From Stenopsyche tienmushanensis (taxonomy: Eukaryota > Arthropoda > Insecta > Trichoptera > Stenopsychidae), in the NCBI GenBank assembly GCA_008973525.1, contig WACJ01000222.1, positions 62,001-126,000 on the forward strand: 64,000 nucleotides of DNA, read 5' to 3'. The first letter of the stretch is position 1. Every line of letters begins with the position of its first letter. Positions 12,625 to 23,965 of the stretch are shown here, one piece after another. The position numbers and the translations under genes were made by a program. The notes under the pieces are model-generated. The model made no database searches, was not told the DNA's origin, and saw only the letters and a list, made by a program, of their open reading frames with translations.

Positions 12625-14384
12625 GTATTTCTTAAAATTATTTAGCTCATGGCATTCTTTCGAATGAAATGAGTCTGTGGGGAATTAGCTTTAGTTCAGA
12701 GCAGTCGTCTTAGTTTATTTTAAGTTGGTTAGAGCTAAGTCTTTGTTTTATGTTTCACTTTTAAGTTGAACAATTGTCTATATTAAGAGCCGTTTACGCC
12801 TTGAATAATTTTCTTTTTGTTATTGAATATCAAGATTTTTATGAGGAAAATTCGACCCAGAATATCAAGAAAGCATTGCAAAATTTATACACAAGAGTTT
12901 TGCACATAGACTGACAATTATTTTTTGGGAGTTAGGAAGATTTTATAAAGCCCAATGTCCGTAAGTATTCAAAATTTTGGAAAAATACCCAAAATTTCAC
13001 CTTTGAATCGTTGTAACTTTTTAATATGCGGTTGTAATAGCAAAAAATAACTGTTTTTATATTTTGCAATATATTTTAGATGTAAATAAATAATTATTTT
13101 ATGTAATTGATTTAAATAAAATTAATTCTAAGCTTCTAAAATCTCACAAAATGTACAAACGAAAGAGAAGTGTCAACTTCTAAATTCTTTGAACAAAAAA
13201 CGAACAACAATTTTTAACTTAGTTTATTTTTAAAAAGTTCTCTAGATTATACCCTTTCAAACGATATGCTACATGTTATACAAATTATTTAATAAATCGT
13301 TAAACTGGAAGAGGTACCAGTTTACCAGGGTGAGGACTAAGAAAATACTTTTTATGCCTATGATGTTATTATTAAATTTATTTACAAAATTTGATCAGAT
13401 TGACTACCTTTGCTTCATATGCATACACGACACTCTTTTTTTATATCATCTCTAATTGTCTGAAGTAGCATTTTCTCTTTCATTATTGCAAAGGCGACCC
13501 TTATTCCTTCAATTAAGATATTTTTGTGGGCATCTCTGTCGCATAAATTAATTCTCTTGGCGATCCTATTCCGTGGTTCGCACAGTTTTCAGACCTGACA
13601 CCACTGGAGATTCCATTACATATGGTGCATTGCAAAATTATGATTTCAAAGATTTTCCGGGACGTGTATTCATAAAACAGGTGTTTGAGTGGTATTTATG
13701 CGTTAGTTATTATTGTCCACTTTAACACATTAGATCGATTTTAATGAGTATGCAGGCGTATCATCAAAACACAAACAGGATCAAATTTGAATCGTTTTTT
13801 CTACAAATCGTGCCTCTTTGATACAAAACTTTTCAACAATTACTGCTAAAACTCGTTCACATTTTCAAAATTATAATATTCAGCGAGCCTCAAAAGAGGC
13901 TCGGGCTAGCGTAATTGAGTCATAATTCGTGACCAGCCAATTTGATTAAATATAATAATTAAAGTTATTAAATTGGCTTTCTCGAGGAAACGGTGTAGGG
14001 GCATATATCTGCACACCATGTTCCGCTACCACCGCGCAATAACTTATTTATTGGCACGTAACGCCTAACACAATAGGAAACTGCGGGCAGTGACAATGCG
14101 TTAACGCATATTATGTTGCATGTTGCTTGCAAATAACTCAACAGTTCCGACTCTACTTTACAACCGACTCAACGTGATTAGGAGTCTCGTAAATATTAGA
14201 CTCGTTTGTGACACTAACTCAGGGAGCTATTTATAAAATGCGTTATACAGACGCATACGGGACTATGAGAATGCTTCATCAAATGCATTTCAATTATGTG
14301 TGTATTTCCTTGTTTTTACTTGAAATCATTTTGCATTCATTAAGACATAAACTTCGTAGTTTTGTAACGTGAGCGGCTTACGTT
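12625..14384. other. no gene seen; one higher-complexity block
   Basis: No coding frame or terminal repeat is recognised. About 13900-14260 is less AT-rich than its surroundings. It holds a 44-base imperfect inverted repeat with perfect nine-base arms AGCCAATTT/AAATTGGCT (13935-13978), whose loop contains TAATTAAA-type homeodomain-like words. It could be a regulatory block, but nothing here decides it. Confidence 0.35.
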
Positions 14385-14640
14385 TCCAAATAGAGGGTCT
14401 TCCTGAGTCCGTTCATTATCGGTTCGTAGAAGTTGTCTACAAGTGAAGATGTGGACGAAAAAAATACGACTGTTAGCTCCTATTTCATCCTAATTCTTAG
14501 TTCCTATAAGTTATTATTATCAAGCTTTCATTATAAACCAATAAAGATCACAGCTACAGGATCGGAGTATCTGGACAATTATACAGAGAGATATTTGATA
14601 TAAACTAAACTACATTTAAAACTAAAACTTAACCTAAGGG
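14385..14640 (+). repeat. interspersed repeat shared with 29095-29330
   Basis: GCTTACGTTTCCAAA, then CTGAGTCCGTTCATTATCGG and AATACGACTGTT, occur in the same order and spacing at 29095-29190. Similarity continues weakly through AATAAAGATCACA and ACTAAAACT. No terminal repeat or protein was recognised, so the class is unknown. Confidence 0.5.
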
Positions 14641-14849
14641 ATTTATAGGGTTTCTGAGGCAGAGTCGATCAGCATATCCACTAGTGTGAATCGAGGAATA
14701 AATGTTTGGGTATTTTATGGGTGCTTTTTTTTGTATAGTTATCGAGACTAGCATTTAGTGGATTTGGGTGGTATAGAATATTTTGTGTATTTTTTTTAGT
14801 TAGTTTGTAACATACATCGGCAATAGGGAGAAGCTTGATATTTAGGTTT

Positions 14850-15060
14850 CAGAGAATTTCCTATCGCTGAGGTAGGACTGGATTATTATATTAGGATCAT
14901 AGAAAATGCCACAAAAGCCATGAAAGAAAACGGAATGACCATAAAGCTGCGTGTTCAACCGGTCCACTTTTCCGACCGCCGAATAGCGCCTCGCGACCTG
15001 AACATGTATACAGAATGATTACGAATTCTCATTACAAAACGAAGTTTCACATAAATATAC
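14850..15060 (+). repeat. junction of two repeats: 19.5-kb repeat end and mariner-chimera tail
   Basis: CTGAGGTAGGACTGGATTAT (14870-14889) is present in inverse orientation at 19530-19560. From about 14895 (GATCATAGAAAATGCC) to 15055 the sequence matches the tail block that follows mariner codons at 42960-43145, 51475-51565 and 61495-61565. That includes the hairpin word CCGGTCCACTTTTCCGACCG. This copy has no mariner coding sequence next to it. Confidence 0.5.
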
Positions 15061-16480
15061 AATATATTTCCTTTTGATCTACCATTGTTATATTTTAGTT
15101 TATAGTTGAACTGAATGATAATTAAAAATAATATATTTGCATGATCAATTTAAATGTTAAGATCAAACTGAGATTAAAAGGATGTGTTGATTGTGATTTA
15201 TAGAATTTACGCAAACGTTTTTTAAAAAGCAAAATAAAGATAAAGCGATGCTGCATTGAGAGATCTTGAAGCTTAAAAAATCGTAAATAATATAGGATAT
15301 TGTAATTAAATAATCTGTTTGTATCATTCCTATGTATGTCGATTCTCTCATGGAGATTTTTTTGCTCAGCACCTGCATTAGAAGATTTCATTTGATTGTC
15401 AAGCATTAATGGTTTGATTTATTATAATCAATGGGCAAGGTCACTATGTATTACGCTACAATTTGTAATATGATGGTTCGACGATGAATTTGATAGTGAT
15501 TAATAACGCTTATTGAATCTTTTCGAACCTGTTTATCTTAAAGTGGAAGGCGTTGGTATATTTTTAAAAATGATGTGCTTTGCGTGATGGAAGCATCGCA
15601 GGTCCACATCCTGTTTAATTCGATGGCACTGTTTTATATTCTTTCGGATGTTGCAGGGTCATTTTGAACATTTTCTTCGTAGGGAATATGTTTTTTGCTG
15701 GAGGAGATTACAAATGCGCATAACATATCAGGTTAGTATCAGATGTGGCCGTGTTGCAGCTCACCGGCCGGTGAGTACTTTGTTCGCATAATACTGACCC
15801 GGTCAGCTTGTTTATTTTATTTGTTCTGTCCCCTTCTGTTTTACGTGTGCATATATTGGATATGCATTCTGGCTCCAGAGGCTGCTCCCAGAACGGTGCA
15901 TTATGCTATCTCAAAAATTCACGTGTGAGCCAAAAATAAATCGGCGATCAAGATAGAGCCCGGGGACGCATAAGGCTTTCATTGATAAATAGCACATTGT
16001 TTCAATTCTCATATCTTCATCTTCCAACATAAACATATTTTTATCCTTAAACTGCACTTGAGCCTTTCAATAAAATCAATTTATAAATCCTTCTTCATCT
16101 TACATTAGGTTACATTTAAAAACACATTGAATGAAAATGACCAAACATTGCTTTAGAAATTTGTAGGCTGCTTTCGAGTTTCTGATTTTTAATATAATGC
16201 ATGTTGAAACGAAGCCCTGCCTATTTTGACGGTTTTCTATGGATTACCCTAACTGAATGTTATACGCACGCCTACGCATATAGGTTACGTAGATATATTA
16301 ACCACCATTTTAAACATATCTATAAAACGTTGTTCAGTCGGAGCTTCGAGTTACGAAATACTTCCTAACGTTTCTGATCATTACAACTTCAAAAAAGCTA
16401 CCTATTTATAAATAATGTATTCACGAAACACTACTTAGTTTTTGAAAGTCCCTTTTTTCCCTTGTATTTTTTTTCTTGAA
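15061..16480. other. AT-rich stretch without recognisable features
   Basis: The 94- and 71-codon frames on the minus strand near 15122-15406 overlap each other, are rich in Ile/Phe/Leu and match nothing I know. 15740-15930 is slightly richer in G+C with a 61-codon frame that I also do not recognise. Confidence 0.4.
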
Positions 16481-16555
16481 CTAGCCGATACCCAGCGCGT
16501 TGCCGTCACAGAAGTAATAATTCTAAAAATATAAAAATGGTTTTATTATAAATAT

Positions 16556-16858
16556 GAACAAACATACAAACATTGATTTTTATATATAAGATCTACTGTA
16601 AGCTAATTGTACTATATCTATATTATTTGAGAAAGTACAAACAATAAGTTGGTAAAGTTTTATCGCAATCGAACGAACGGTATGGCAGCGCATTAAATAC
16701 GAACAAACAAACATTGATTTTTATATATTACACTATGCCTATATTACTCGCAAAATTTTTAACAATAAGTGGACGAATTTTTATCATAATTTGATGAACA
16801 GTATGGCAGCGCATTTTGAACGAACAAAACCCATTTCATTTTTATATATAATAATATT
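16556..16858 (+). repeat. tandem repeat, 145-, 121- and partial third unit
   Basis: Units start at GAACAAAC (16556, 16701, 16822), continue CATTGATTTTTATATATTA and end TATGGCAGCGCATT. The second unit is 121 bp, exactly the length of the unit at 29929-30049, with which it shares the same internal order (TGCCTATATTACT, AACAATAAGTG, TGATGAAC). The preceding CTAGCCGATACCCAGCGCGTTGCCGTCAC (in part, 16483-16510) looks like the adjoining end of a dispersed element. Its class is undetermined; TTTTATATATA tails are common in RTE-like and other elements. Confidence 0.6.
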
Positions 16859-17109
16859 GGACTTTTAGTTCAGCGTTTGGAAAATTGAAGGAACAACTAG
16901 TAGACGGTCCAGAAGAGCGACAAAGGAAGAATTGCGCTTAGCAACGATAACATTATCTTCCGTTGCCTTTTATATCGCTTTATATTTGCCAAACTGGAAT
17001 TGTCAGCTTGAAATGGGAAACCACCCAGTCTTGAATTCGTGGGAGAAATTTTTAGTGGGTGGGGATACGCCTTTATTGGTGAGAGATTGAGCAAATCTAA
17101 GATGCATTT

Positions 17110-17400
17110 TTAGGTCACGTAGGGCTTCACCCTAGCTTGACAGCGCACTTACAAAGTAAGGACTGGACTCTTTTTACTCCAGAAAACTACTCAGCCCTTA
17201 CAAATTTTCCACATTCCTATTAATGGATATTGAAGAGGCCGTAGTCCTGACTATTTGTGGCTGCACTATGATGATGATATGTGTTAGGCAATAAGATACT
17301 ATCACATAAAAATCATTCATCCCTATAAAAATCTCTATTGGAGATCACCTACGTCCGATGATGAATAAGGGACCTAAATAAAAATAATCAAATGGTATTT
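17110..17400 (+). repeat. degraded SINE-like tail
   Basis: AAAATCTCTATTGGAGATCACCTACGTCCGA (in part, 17327-17357) resembles GAATTCCTATGGAGATCCCCTATATCCGA near 20440-20470, and the sequence ahead of it is of similar character. It is probably a diverged copy of the SINE-like repeat described near 20.1-20.5 kb. No Pol III box is recognisable here. Confidence 0.3.
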
Positions 17401-17529
17401 GCAATATAGTATTCTTCAAATTTAATTAAAAAGTATACACCCTTAAAAGTAAAAACGTAAAATTTCTCAACTTTTTTGTGACATTACATTTAGTTTATTG
17501 TAATCATATATCCAATCTTGATATATTTA

Positions 17530-17850
17530 CTTAAAAGGACTTAGAAATTTACTAATTCTAAGAATTCCTTCCAAATGGTTCATTTCCGAGAAATGTACTA
17601 ATTCCTAGAACTTCATCTACTTGACCCATTTCAGATGATAAAATCAGTGTTTGACTATATGGACGCGGATTGACTTAATCCGCGAATACAAACCCGACAG
17701 GAGGTTCGAAATATCGGCTAAAGGTTAAAATTTAGCTCCAATTTTGCCTTGTTGAAAAACATATATGTATAAATATATAAAATATTCGAACACTTGAATA
17801 TTCATATTCGTTATTCTAATAATTGATTATTAGAATATTTGGGATTCTTG
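17530..17850 (-). mobile_element. hAT-like element end, TATTCGAATA family
   Basis: The terminus on the minus strand begins near 17850 with CAAGAATCCCAAATATTC. It then carries TATTCGAATA-type motifs and the internal block GACAGGAGGTTCGAAATATC shared with 7795-7820. Further in, GGTTCATTTCCGAGAAATG (17577-17595) is the inverse of CATTTCTCGGAAATGAACC at 47490-47508. That links the block at 33140-33445 to this same family. Confidence 0.5.
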
Positions 17851-19527
17851 TCTGTGAATTATTCAAAGAAACGGTATTTAAAAAAATCATTTCCACAGCT
17901 AAACAAAATGAATACGTAGGATATACGTCTGGTATTTTTTAATATTATGCTAATTGGTTTTGAAATATTTTAAAAAAAGTATTTGGATGTGTGTTTCCAA
18001 TTGTTATTATCCAGCAAATGATGCTGCGTCTATCATTTACATGGAGATTTCTTAAGATGAGCCGTAAAAACATAATAATACGTAAATTATTAGCAGGTTA
18101 TCCATATCTCTGCAGTTTTGCAATATTTTGTAATATGAGAAGATTGTGATTCTGCATAAGAATCTGCGCATTCGGATAGATATTTAGAGAGGTAAATCGC
18201 ATTATAAGCAGGTAATGACTTTCTCAAAACTGATATAAGATCTGTTATCCTCAATCGGAATGAGTCGTAATGGCTCTCGTACGCATGCGAGCGTCCAAGA
18301 ATCGCATTCATGTATGTATCTTCATGCATCTGTATGCAAATTTGGTGCATATTTTGAATTCACATGTTACGTTGCGTCTCTGTACAAGAAGCAGTCGCAT
18401 TATGAGGATGGTGTTGTGGAGAACGTACAATGGCGCTTCTTAAGTCGCAACCACTTCACTTGACAAGTAATTTTCTCCACACAGCGAAACGTATCTATAA
18501 AGGAGCGAAGGATGCAAAAAACGCTTGACAAATTGTGTGATCTAGAAAAGAGATCAAGATGTCATGATTTATCTCGAAATGATCTTTCATGAATACAATG
18601 GAATGGTTCTAAGAACACAACTATTGCTATTTAGGTTCAAGAAGGTCTTAAAGGTCAATTCGTACAAAACCAATAAAAGATCGCTGGCAATGTACGTGGA
18701 CCAAATAAATATTGGATTGAAGCGTGTTTTTATGCAACGGACCTAATTGACATTTGAAAGGCCCATTTCAATATGCCTTTATGACATTTGGGCAATGTGA
18801 TAATTTCTGCGTTTTGCCACTTTTGATTTCTTATTGTTCGCAGAGGCCCAACCATTGTTCCACTTCAAAGTTCCAGGTCAAAGCAGGAAGTTGTCATAAC
18901 GTGGAATTGTAATAATTATATTGGCTAAAGGCTACGAGCATATGGCGTTATCACAAAACGGGCATAAACAATAAATCGCATTTACGTTAACGACACTTTA
19001 ATTGCGCATTGTCTCAAAGAACTGTTAAAAATATCTTTCGTGTCTGTTTCGTGTATCGATTTCAACGGAAGGAGTTCCACAAACATATCTGATGGAATGA
19101 AAAACGAATTGCAAAGCACCATTGCAGTTTATTCAAATGGAAAGATAGCAAATCGGTTAAAAATGGTTTTGGTATACTTTATCAATCATGACAAGAATAC
19201 AGAATCCGTCGCCCTTAAGACTCTAAATTATATTAATATTGAATCATATTATGGTATAGTTAAATTTCCATATATTTAGCACAGCATTTTAATAACATTG
19301 ACATTTGAATTACTAATTTATTATGTTTTATTGGGGTAACTCTTTGCTTTAATAGAGACAGTAAATGCATTCGTAATATTGATACTTTAAATGCATAAAA
19401 GCTCATTTCATATATTATAAGCTGCAAAATCAATTAAAAAAAGCTAAGAAAACTGTAGAACAGATTTATAATTTTATGATTTCATATATATCATAACAAT
19501 CTGAGTTTTTATGCCAATTAAAAATAA
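17851..19527. other. no gene supported
   Basis: Several 60-86 codon frames occur on both strands (18090-18350 minus, 18260-18463 plus, 18564-18746 plus, 19040-19279 plus). None shows a family motif, and none is flanked by convincing splice sites. No repeats were recognised. Confidence 0.4.
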
Positions 19528-19800
19528 TCCAGTCCTACCTCAGCGAAAGGAAATTCTCTGTGGTTGACTACCACAGAGAATTTACATAACATTGAGAAAC
19601 AAATTTAAATCTGGGAGTTTCAGTCTGGATACATAGCAAATATATGAGAAGGGATAACCTCAACAAAATACATAATAATTAATTAAGATTGCATGCTGAA
19701 ATTTGGATTGATAACATTGCATCTGAAGTATTTATTTAACAGAGCAATTAACAAGATGAACATAAAGTAATGATTATAGTATTATTAAATGAATAAAATA
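19528..19800 (+). repeat. interspersed repeat with perfect hairpin, shared with 61.6 kb
   Basis: 19551-19583 is a perfect inverted repeat: 14-base arms AAATTCTCTGTGGT around a five-base loop TGACT. From about 19600 onward AATCTGGGAGTTTCAGTCTGG, TAGCAAATATATGAGAAG and GATAACATTGCATCTGAAG recur in order at 61617-61735. The left flank TCCAGTCCTACCTCAGCGAAAG is the inverse of sequence at 14850-14890. The class is unknown; the hairpin could be where two copies or two ends meet. Confidence 0.55.
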
Positions 19801-20084
19801 ATAGTTTTACCAGATAACGGTTTTCAGTTCATTTCTGGTTCGAAACCCTGGAATTAATAGCCCAACTATGATTCGAATAGATCTTCGGCTTCACTCCCAA
19901 CTAAATAAAAAACAATCACACTCTCAGATTTTTACTTCCATTTTAACTACTTTATTTGTTCTTGGATCAGATAAAAAAACTTACAACTGACATTTTACCT
20001 AAAATAAGCTCAAAACAATTAGCAGAATTCGGTTGCCCTTGGTTCAACCAAGTGGTGGTCCAACCACAGGTACCAAATTTTGAT

Positions 20085-20490
20085 ATAGTGGCTTAGATCC
20101 TGGAGTCGTATTGTAAAAGTTCGGGTTCAAATCCAGATTTTAGAAAAAAAAATTCACCGTACCAACAAATTGGGGAGATCGAAAATATTCATATTTCTGA
20201 TCGATCGTCTCGATCCAGGTTTACCCTGATTTCCTGGATTTGTAAAAGTAAATGCTGAAGCAATTAATAAAGTCGTGCAGGGACGCCCATGAGTTAGTGA
20301 TTGAATTTGCAATAATAATTAAATTATCATTTATATATAATGATAATTTCGCTACTCACTCATAGATTCAAATAATCTTATCCTTACTTTACCACCTGTG
20401 GAAGGCAACGGGAAACCACCACATTAAATCCTTTCCCTAGTAAGAATTCCTATGGAGATCCCCTATATCCGACATATGGATATGACACAT
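20085..20490 (+). repeat. SINE-like repeat with tRNA-type boxes
   Basis: TAGTGGCTTAGATCCTGG (about 20086-20103) resembles a Pol III A box, and GGGTTCAAATCC (20123-20134) is a good B box about 25 bases later, closer than in most tRNAs. Downstream, GTGGAAGGCAACGGGAAACC (about 20398-20417) and CCTATGGAGATCCCC (20450-20464) resemble a core sequence recurring more weakly at 59525-59560 and 17330-17357. The two parts may be one SINE or two neighbours. I see no tRNA cloverleaf, so this is not called as a functional tRNA. Confidence 0.4.
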
Positions 20491-20499
20491 CAAGATTCA

Positions 20500-22230
20500 T
20501 GCTTTGATGGACGTCATAAGGACTTAGAAGATAGAAAGATTTGGTAAACGTTCTAAATTTTCAAATATAATACTTATTATTTTACTCGTATGAATACTGT
20601 GTATTCATTCTAAGTAACAGAATAATATTTTAATTTTCGACATGATCCACAAATCCTTCACCTATCATGTATTTGCCATCCTTGATTCAATATATTATGC
20701 CATGGGTATTATCATTGAAATCTTAACAATTATTCTCATGAAGGATTTGATGTATTTACACCAATTGCTTTCGGAAGCAATAAATTCTTTCGAAATAGGT
20801 TAAAACATGATAAATTCAAGAAATGCATATGTTCAAGTACAATAAATCAAAGGCAGAGGACCAGTTTGCATCCATATAGTAACGCTCTGCAAGTGATAAA
20901 CCATTCAGTAGGCAATGTGCCATCATCTTTTGTGTTAATATGAATACATCACGTGATATTTTTTATTTATTATATTTATGTTAAATATGTGGTATTGGAT
21001 GTTTTTCGCAAACATTTAAAGTATTTATGGATCAAGATTCGTTTGGCGAGGCTTTCAGATACTATGAAGCAAGGTAGCTTTTGCGATGTATAAACAAGCC
21101 GTGGTTATCCTACAACCTCCGGTTACTCATCGGTATGGATGGCTGGAAGAAGGGCAATAGGTCACATAGACGAGATCTGACCCCTACGATGGTACTTGGG
21201 CCGTTCTCACGCCCACTTATCAGAAAAAGTACGTGTTTATTATTAGCATATTCACATTGCGCCCACGCGGCCTTCCTTCAGTTCAACACATTTTTTTCCA
21301 TTTTTACAACTATCCCAGGATAATCCATTGAATTTAATGTTCACCGATGTGATCTAATCTGATATTTGTGTACCTAGTAAATTTAACTGCATCCGACACC
21401 CTTCGATGCGATGTGTTAAAACATCTCTAAATTCGAAACGCAAAAGCCAAAGTGTTAACATGAAGTTAAAAGAGCTTCACAAATTTGCACCAATTATCGA
21501 ATAAAATTCTTACAGCTTGACTCATTTTCGATACAATACTGCTTCGTATAACGATGCTATGTACTATTTTTCAATTTACACCATGACTCATTCATCTGCG
21601 AAACGTTAATACTTAATTGTACTTATTGAGAAAATATATTTACTTTCAGCAGATTTCGTATGAAATTTCAATTTTGCTGGGACTTTGTAAGCGGTTTCTT
21701 TACGAATCTAATAATCTTACTCTTTATATGATATATTAAATATAATTTTCAATATTCAGTCGAGTTTCATAATTAAAATATACAATTATAGGAAATATTC
21801 CAGTTAGTGACAGTTTAATCCTGTTATCTTATCGTTATATTTAACTATGTGTTAATATGTTGTCAATTAGGATCTATGTATTACGAAAATATTATCATGG
21901 CAGTAAATCATTGAAGTATGTTTACTGTGGAATATGAAAACTAAACCAATCAATATGATGTATAGATTGAGTTCATACATTGCTTTATTAATACCATCAA
22001 TTCAAACGAGCCAGAAATATAAATGCTAGAAAACTAATTTATACCAGCTGAAAATGAACCAACGACATTTCATCGAGTTTTTGTTGAATTCATATTCATA
22101 TATTTATTTATCAAGATAAAATTTAACAGCTTGTTTCTAACAGATACGTTTATATATTAATAGAATAGGCACAAAGTAGTTATAACGAAAAACGAGTTAA
22201 TTCTATACATGATTTTAATAGACAAAGCGT
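20500..22230. other. AT-rich stretch without recognisable features
   Basis: An 80-codon frame at 21081-21323 is locally less AT-rich but has no motif I know and no clear splice context. Nothing else was recognised. Confidence 0.4.
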
Positions 22231-22237
22231 TGGAAAA

Positions 22238-23024
22238 ATGAATGCTTTTTTTATGCGAATACGCATTAAAAAAAACTAAAATTAACACTTGTGCTAGTTA
22301 CAACCATCAAAGTGTGAGTGTGTATAAGACTGTATATTTGCTGCTATATCTGTACAAATCTATTATCTGTTAGGACCGTCGCAGCATGTATGAAGCTTGT
22401 ACATAAATAGGTAAACATTGTCAATAACACAAAATATTCGGTCATTTATTTGAGTAAACATAAACAATACACTTGAAATCGATTAATTATATAATTCACA
22501 TATCATTATTAGTCGACAAATTTGGGTTAACGATCTATACAATCATACGATGTACACAAGATACACTCTCCGTCTCTGTCTCCCATTCACAATCTCCGAC
22601 CAGCAAGATAATTTCTCCGTGTCTGATTCTTTCTAAGCTCAACGTGCAAGACATTCCGTCTCTGTCCGAAGAATGCTATTTATGAATCACTGGAATTCGC
22701 TCGCAAATAGGCGACCGTACTACCATGCAGGTTAAAAAAGACGATTTCAACACAGAATGATGATTATCGTATAAAATAGACTTTAATAAAGCTATTCTAA
22801 GATAAATATGTATCATGTTATTTATTTATATGATTTTTTTTATAAAACTTTTTTATACGATTTTTGGTACATTCTATCGCATTGATTTGAAGTTATGCGG
22901 TTTTTAAAAATACTTAATGTAATCTATCCCTCAGTTTTCTATGTAGTTCAAGTCTTTTTTATGCGAAATTCTTATATGCGACTCCCCATGGAACGTATCT
23001 ATCGCATAAAAATAGACCCAAGTG
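22238..23024. mobile_element. P1 pogo/Tigger element, right end intact, interior disrupted
   Basis: The right end GACCCAAGTG next to TA at 23024, with subterminal TCGCATAAAAATAG and TTATATGCGACTCCCCATGG, matches the P1 left end at 1310-1375 in inverse orientation. TTTTTTATGCGAATACGCATT at 22244-22264 corresponds to the internal inner motif at 1817-1835. Between them, 22468-22690 carries another repeat, present inverted near 35.1 kb. The left terminus is not clear, so the start is approximate. Confidence 0.5.
22468..22600 (+). repeat. dispersed repeat, inverted copy at 35030-35165
   Basis: CATTATTAGTCGACAAATTT followed by GGGTTAACGATCTATA and CTCTCCGTCTCTGTCTCCC is found in inverse orientation at 35060-35160. 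Both copies include a polypyrimidine CTCCGTCTCTGTCTCC segment. The class was not recognised. Confidence 0.5.
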
Positions 23025-23296
23025 TACTCAAATAACGTCAAGCAAATCAAGCATATTATTTCAACACATTACGATCAGGATGAATTGATCGTGAAACATC
23101 TCCATTTGTGTGCGAGTTCCAAGATTTTATAGCGTGGAAGGAAAACTGTTTGGAAAATTACCAACATAAAAAGGACGAAGTTACCGTGAAAACCTGTCGA
23201 TTTCTTTTAAATGGAAAGTAGAGTAATGGTACTCGGTTAAATGACTCACTCCAAAACGTTTCCACGGTCAAATTGCAATTCGACAAATCACATATC

Positions 23297-23965
23297 TTAA
23301 CTCTTTGCGGTCCTATGTCGAGTCTCACTCGACATCGATTTTATTCCGGTGGATCCTATGTCGAGTCTGACTCGACATTTTTTTCTCAGATTTAAATCAT
23401 GTGATTTTTTTGGGTATCGTGTTTAGGACAGTATTTAGAAAGGGATGTTAGTTTTTATGATCCTTCAGTGTTTCGTCCTGCCTGCTAGATTTACAAAGTA
23501 AAGGGACTGTTGCCCGAGTAAAATCCTAAAAACAGGCAGTGACTCTTGACGCGCGCTCTCGTGATAATCTCTGATTATACTTACGATATTTTTTCATAAA
23601 ATAGTTCCTGTTCGAGCACTACGAACTTTCAGCTGTCACTAAATGGCCAAGAGTAACACTAGGATATTATACCATTAGCTATCACAAGAAGAAACGAAGA
23701 AGTGCAGAAACCTAGTGTAATAGTAAATTACAACAAGCACATAGGAGGTGTAGATGTAACGGATCAGTACGTTTTATCATATTGTTTTATCCGGAAAACT
23801 CTGAAATGATGGAGAAAGCTGTTTTTCTGGGGTTTTGAGGTAACCATAACCAATGCCTATATTTTGAACAAAACGTGTGCCATAAAAGAAGGAATGAAAC
23901 ACCTACTGAACGAGTATTTTCAACGGCAGGGCTCCACCCTGATCTCTGATCCACAGTGTGTATAA
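23297..23965 (+). pseudogene. piggyBac transposase fragment with 5' end
   Basis: TTAACTCTTTGCGG at 23297 is a piggyBac-type end. From 23708 to 23965 one frame encodes the conserved C-terminal part of the transposase: KPSVIVNYNKHIGGVDVTDQ, then FIRKTLK-stop-WRKLFF, then FEVTITNAYILNK. These correspond to the family's NYNKxMGGVDxxDQ, KWWKxLFFxLL and NAxILY blocks. The in-frame TGA sits where the family has the first Trp of the KWW motif. Everything between the 5' end and about 23650 lacks the catalytic N-terminal and central parts, so this is an internally deleted, inactive copy. The 3' terminus was not identified. Function in life: cut-and-paste transposition at TTAA. Confidence 0.8.
23315..23378. 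repeat. two palindromes inside the piggyBac 5' end
   Basis: ATGTCGAGTC-n-ACTCGACAT-type palindromes of 21 bases occur at 23315-23335 and 23358-23378, centred 43 bases apart, each preceded by GGTCCT or GGATCCT. They differ only at the central bases. Their position just inside the TTAA end suggests subterminal transposase-binding sites. Confidence 0.7.
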
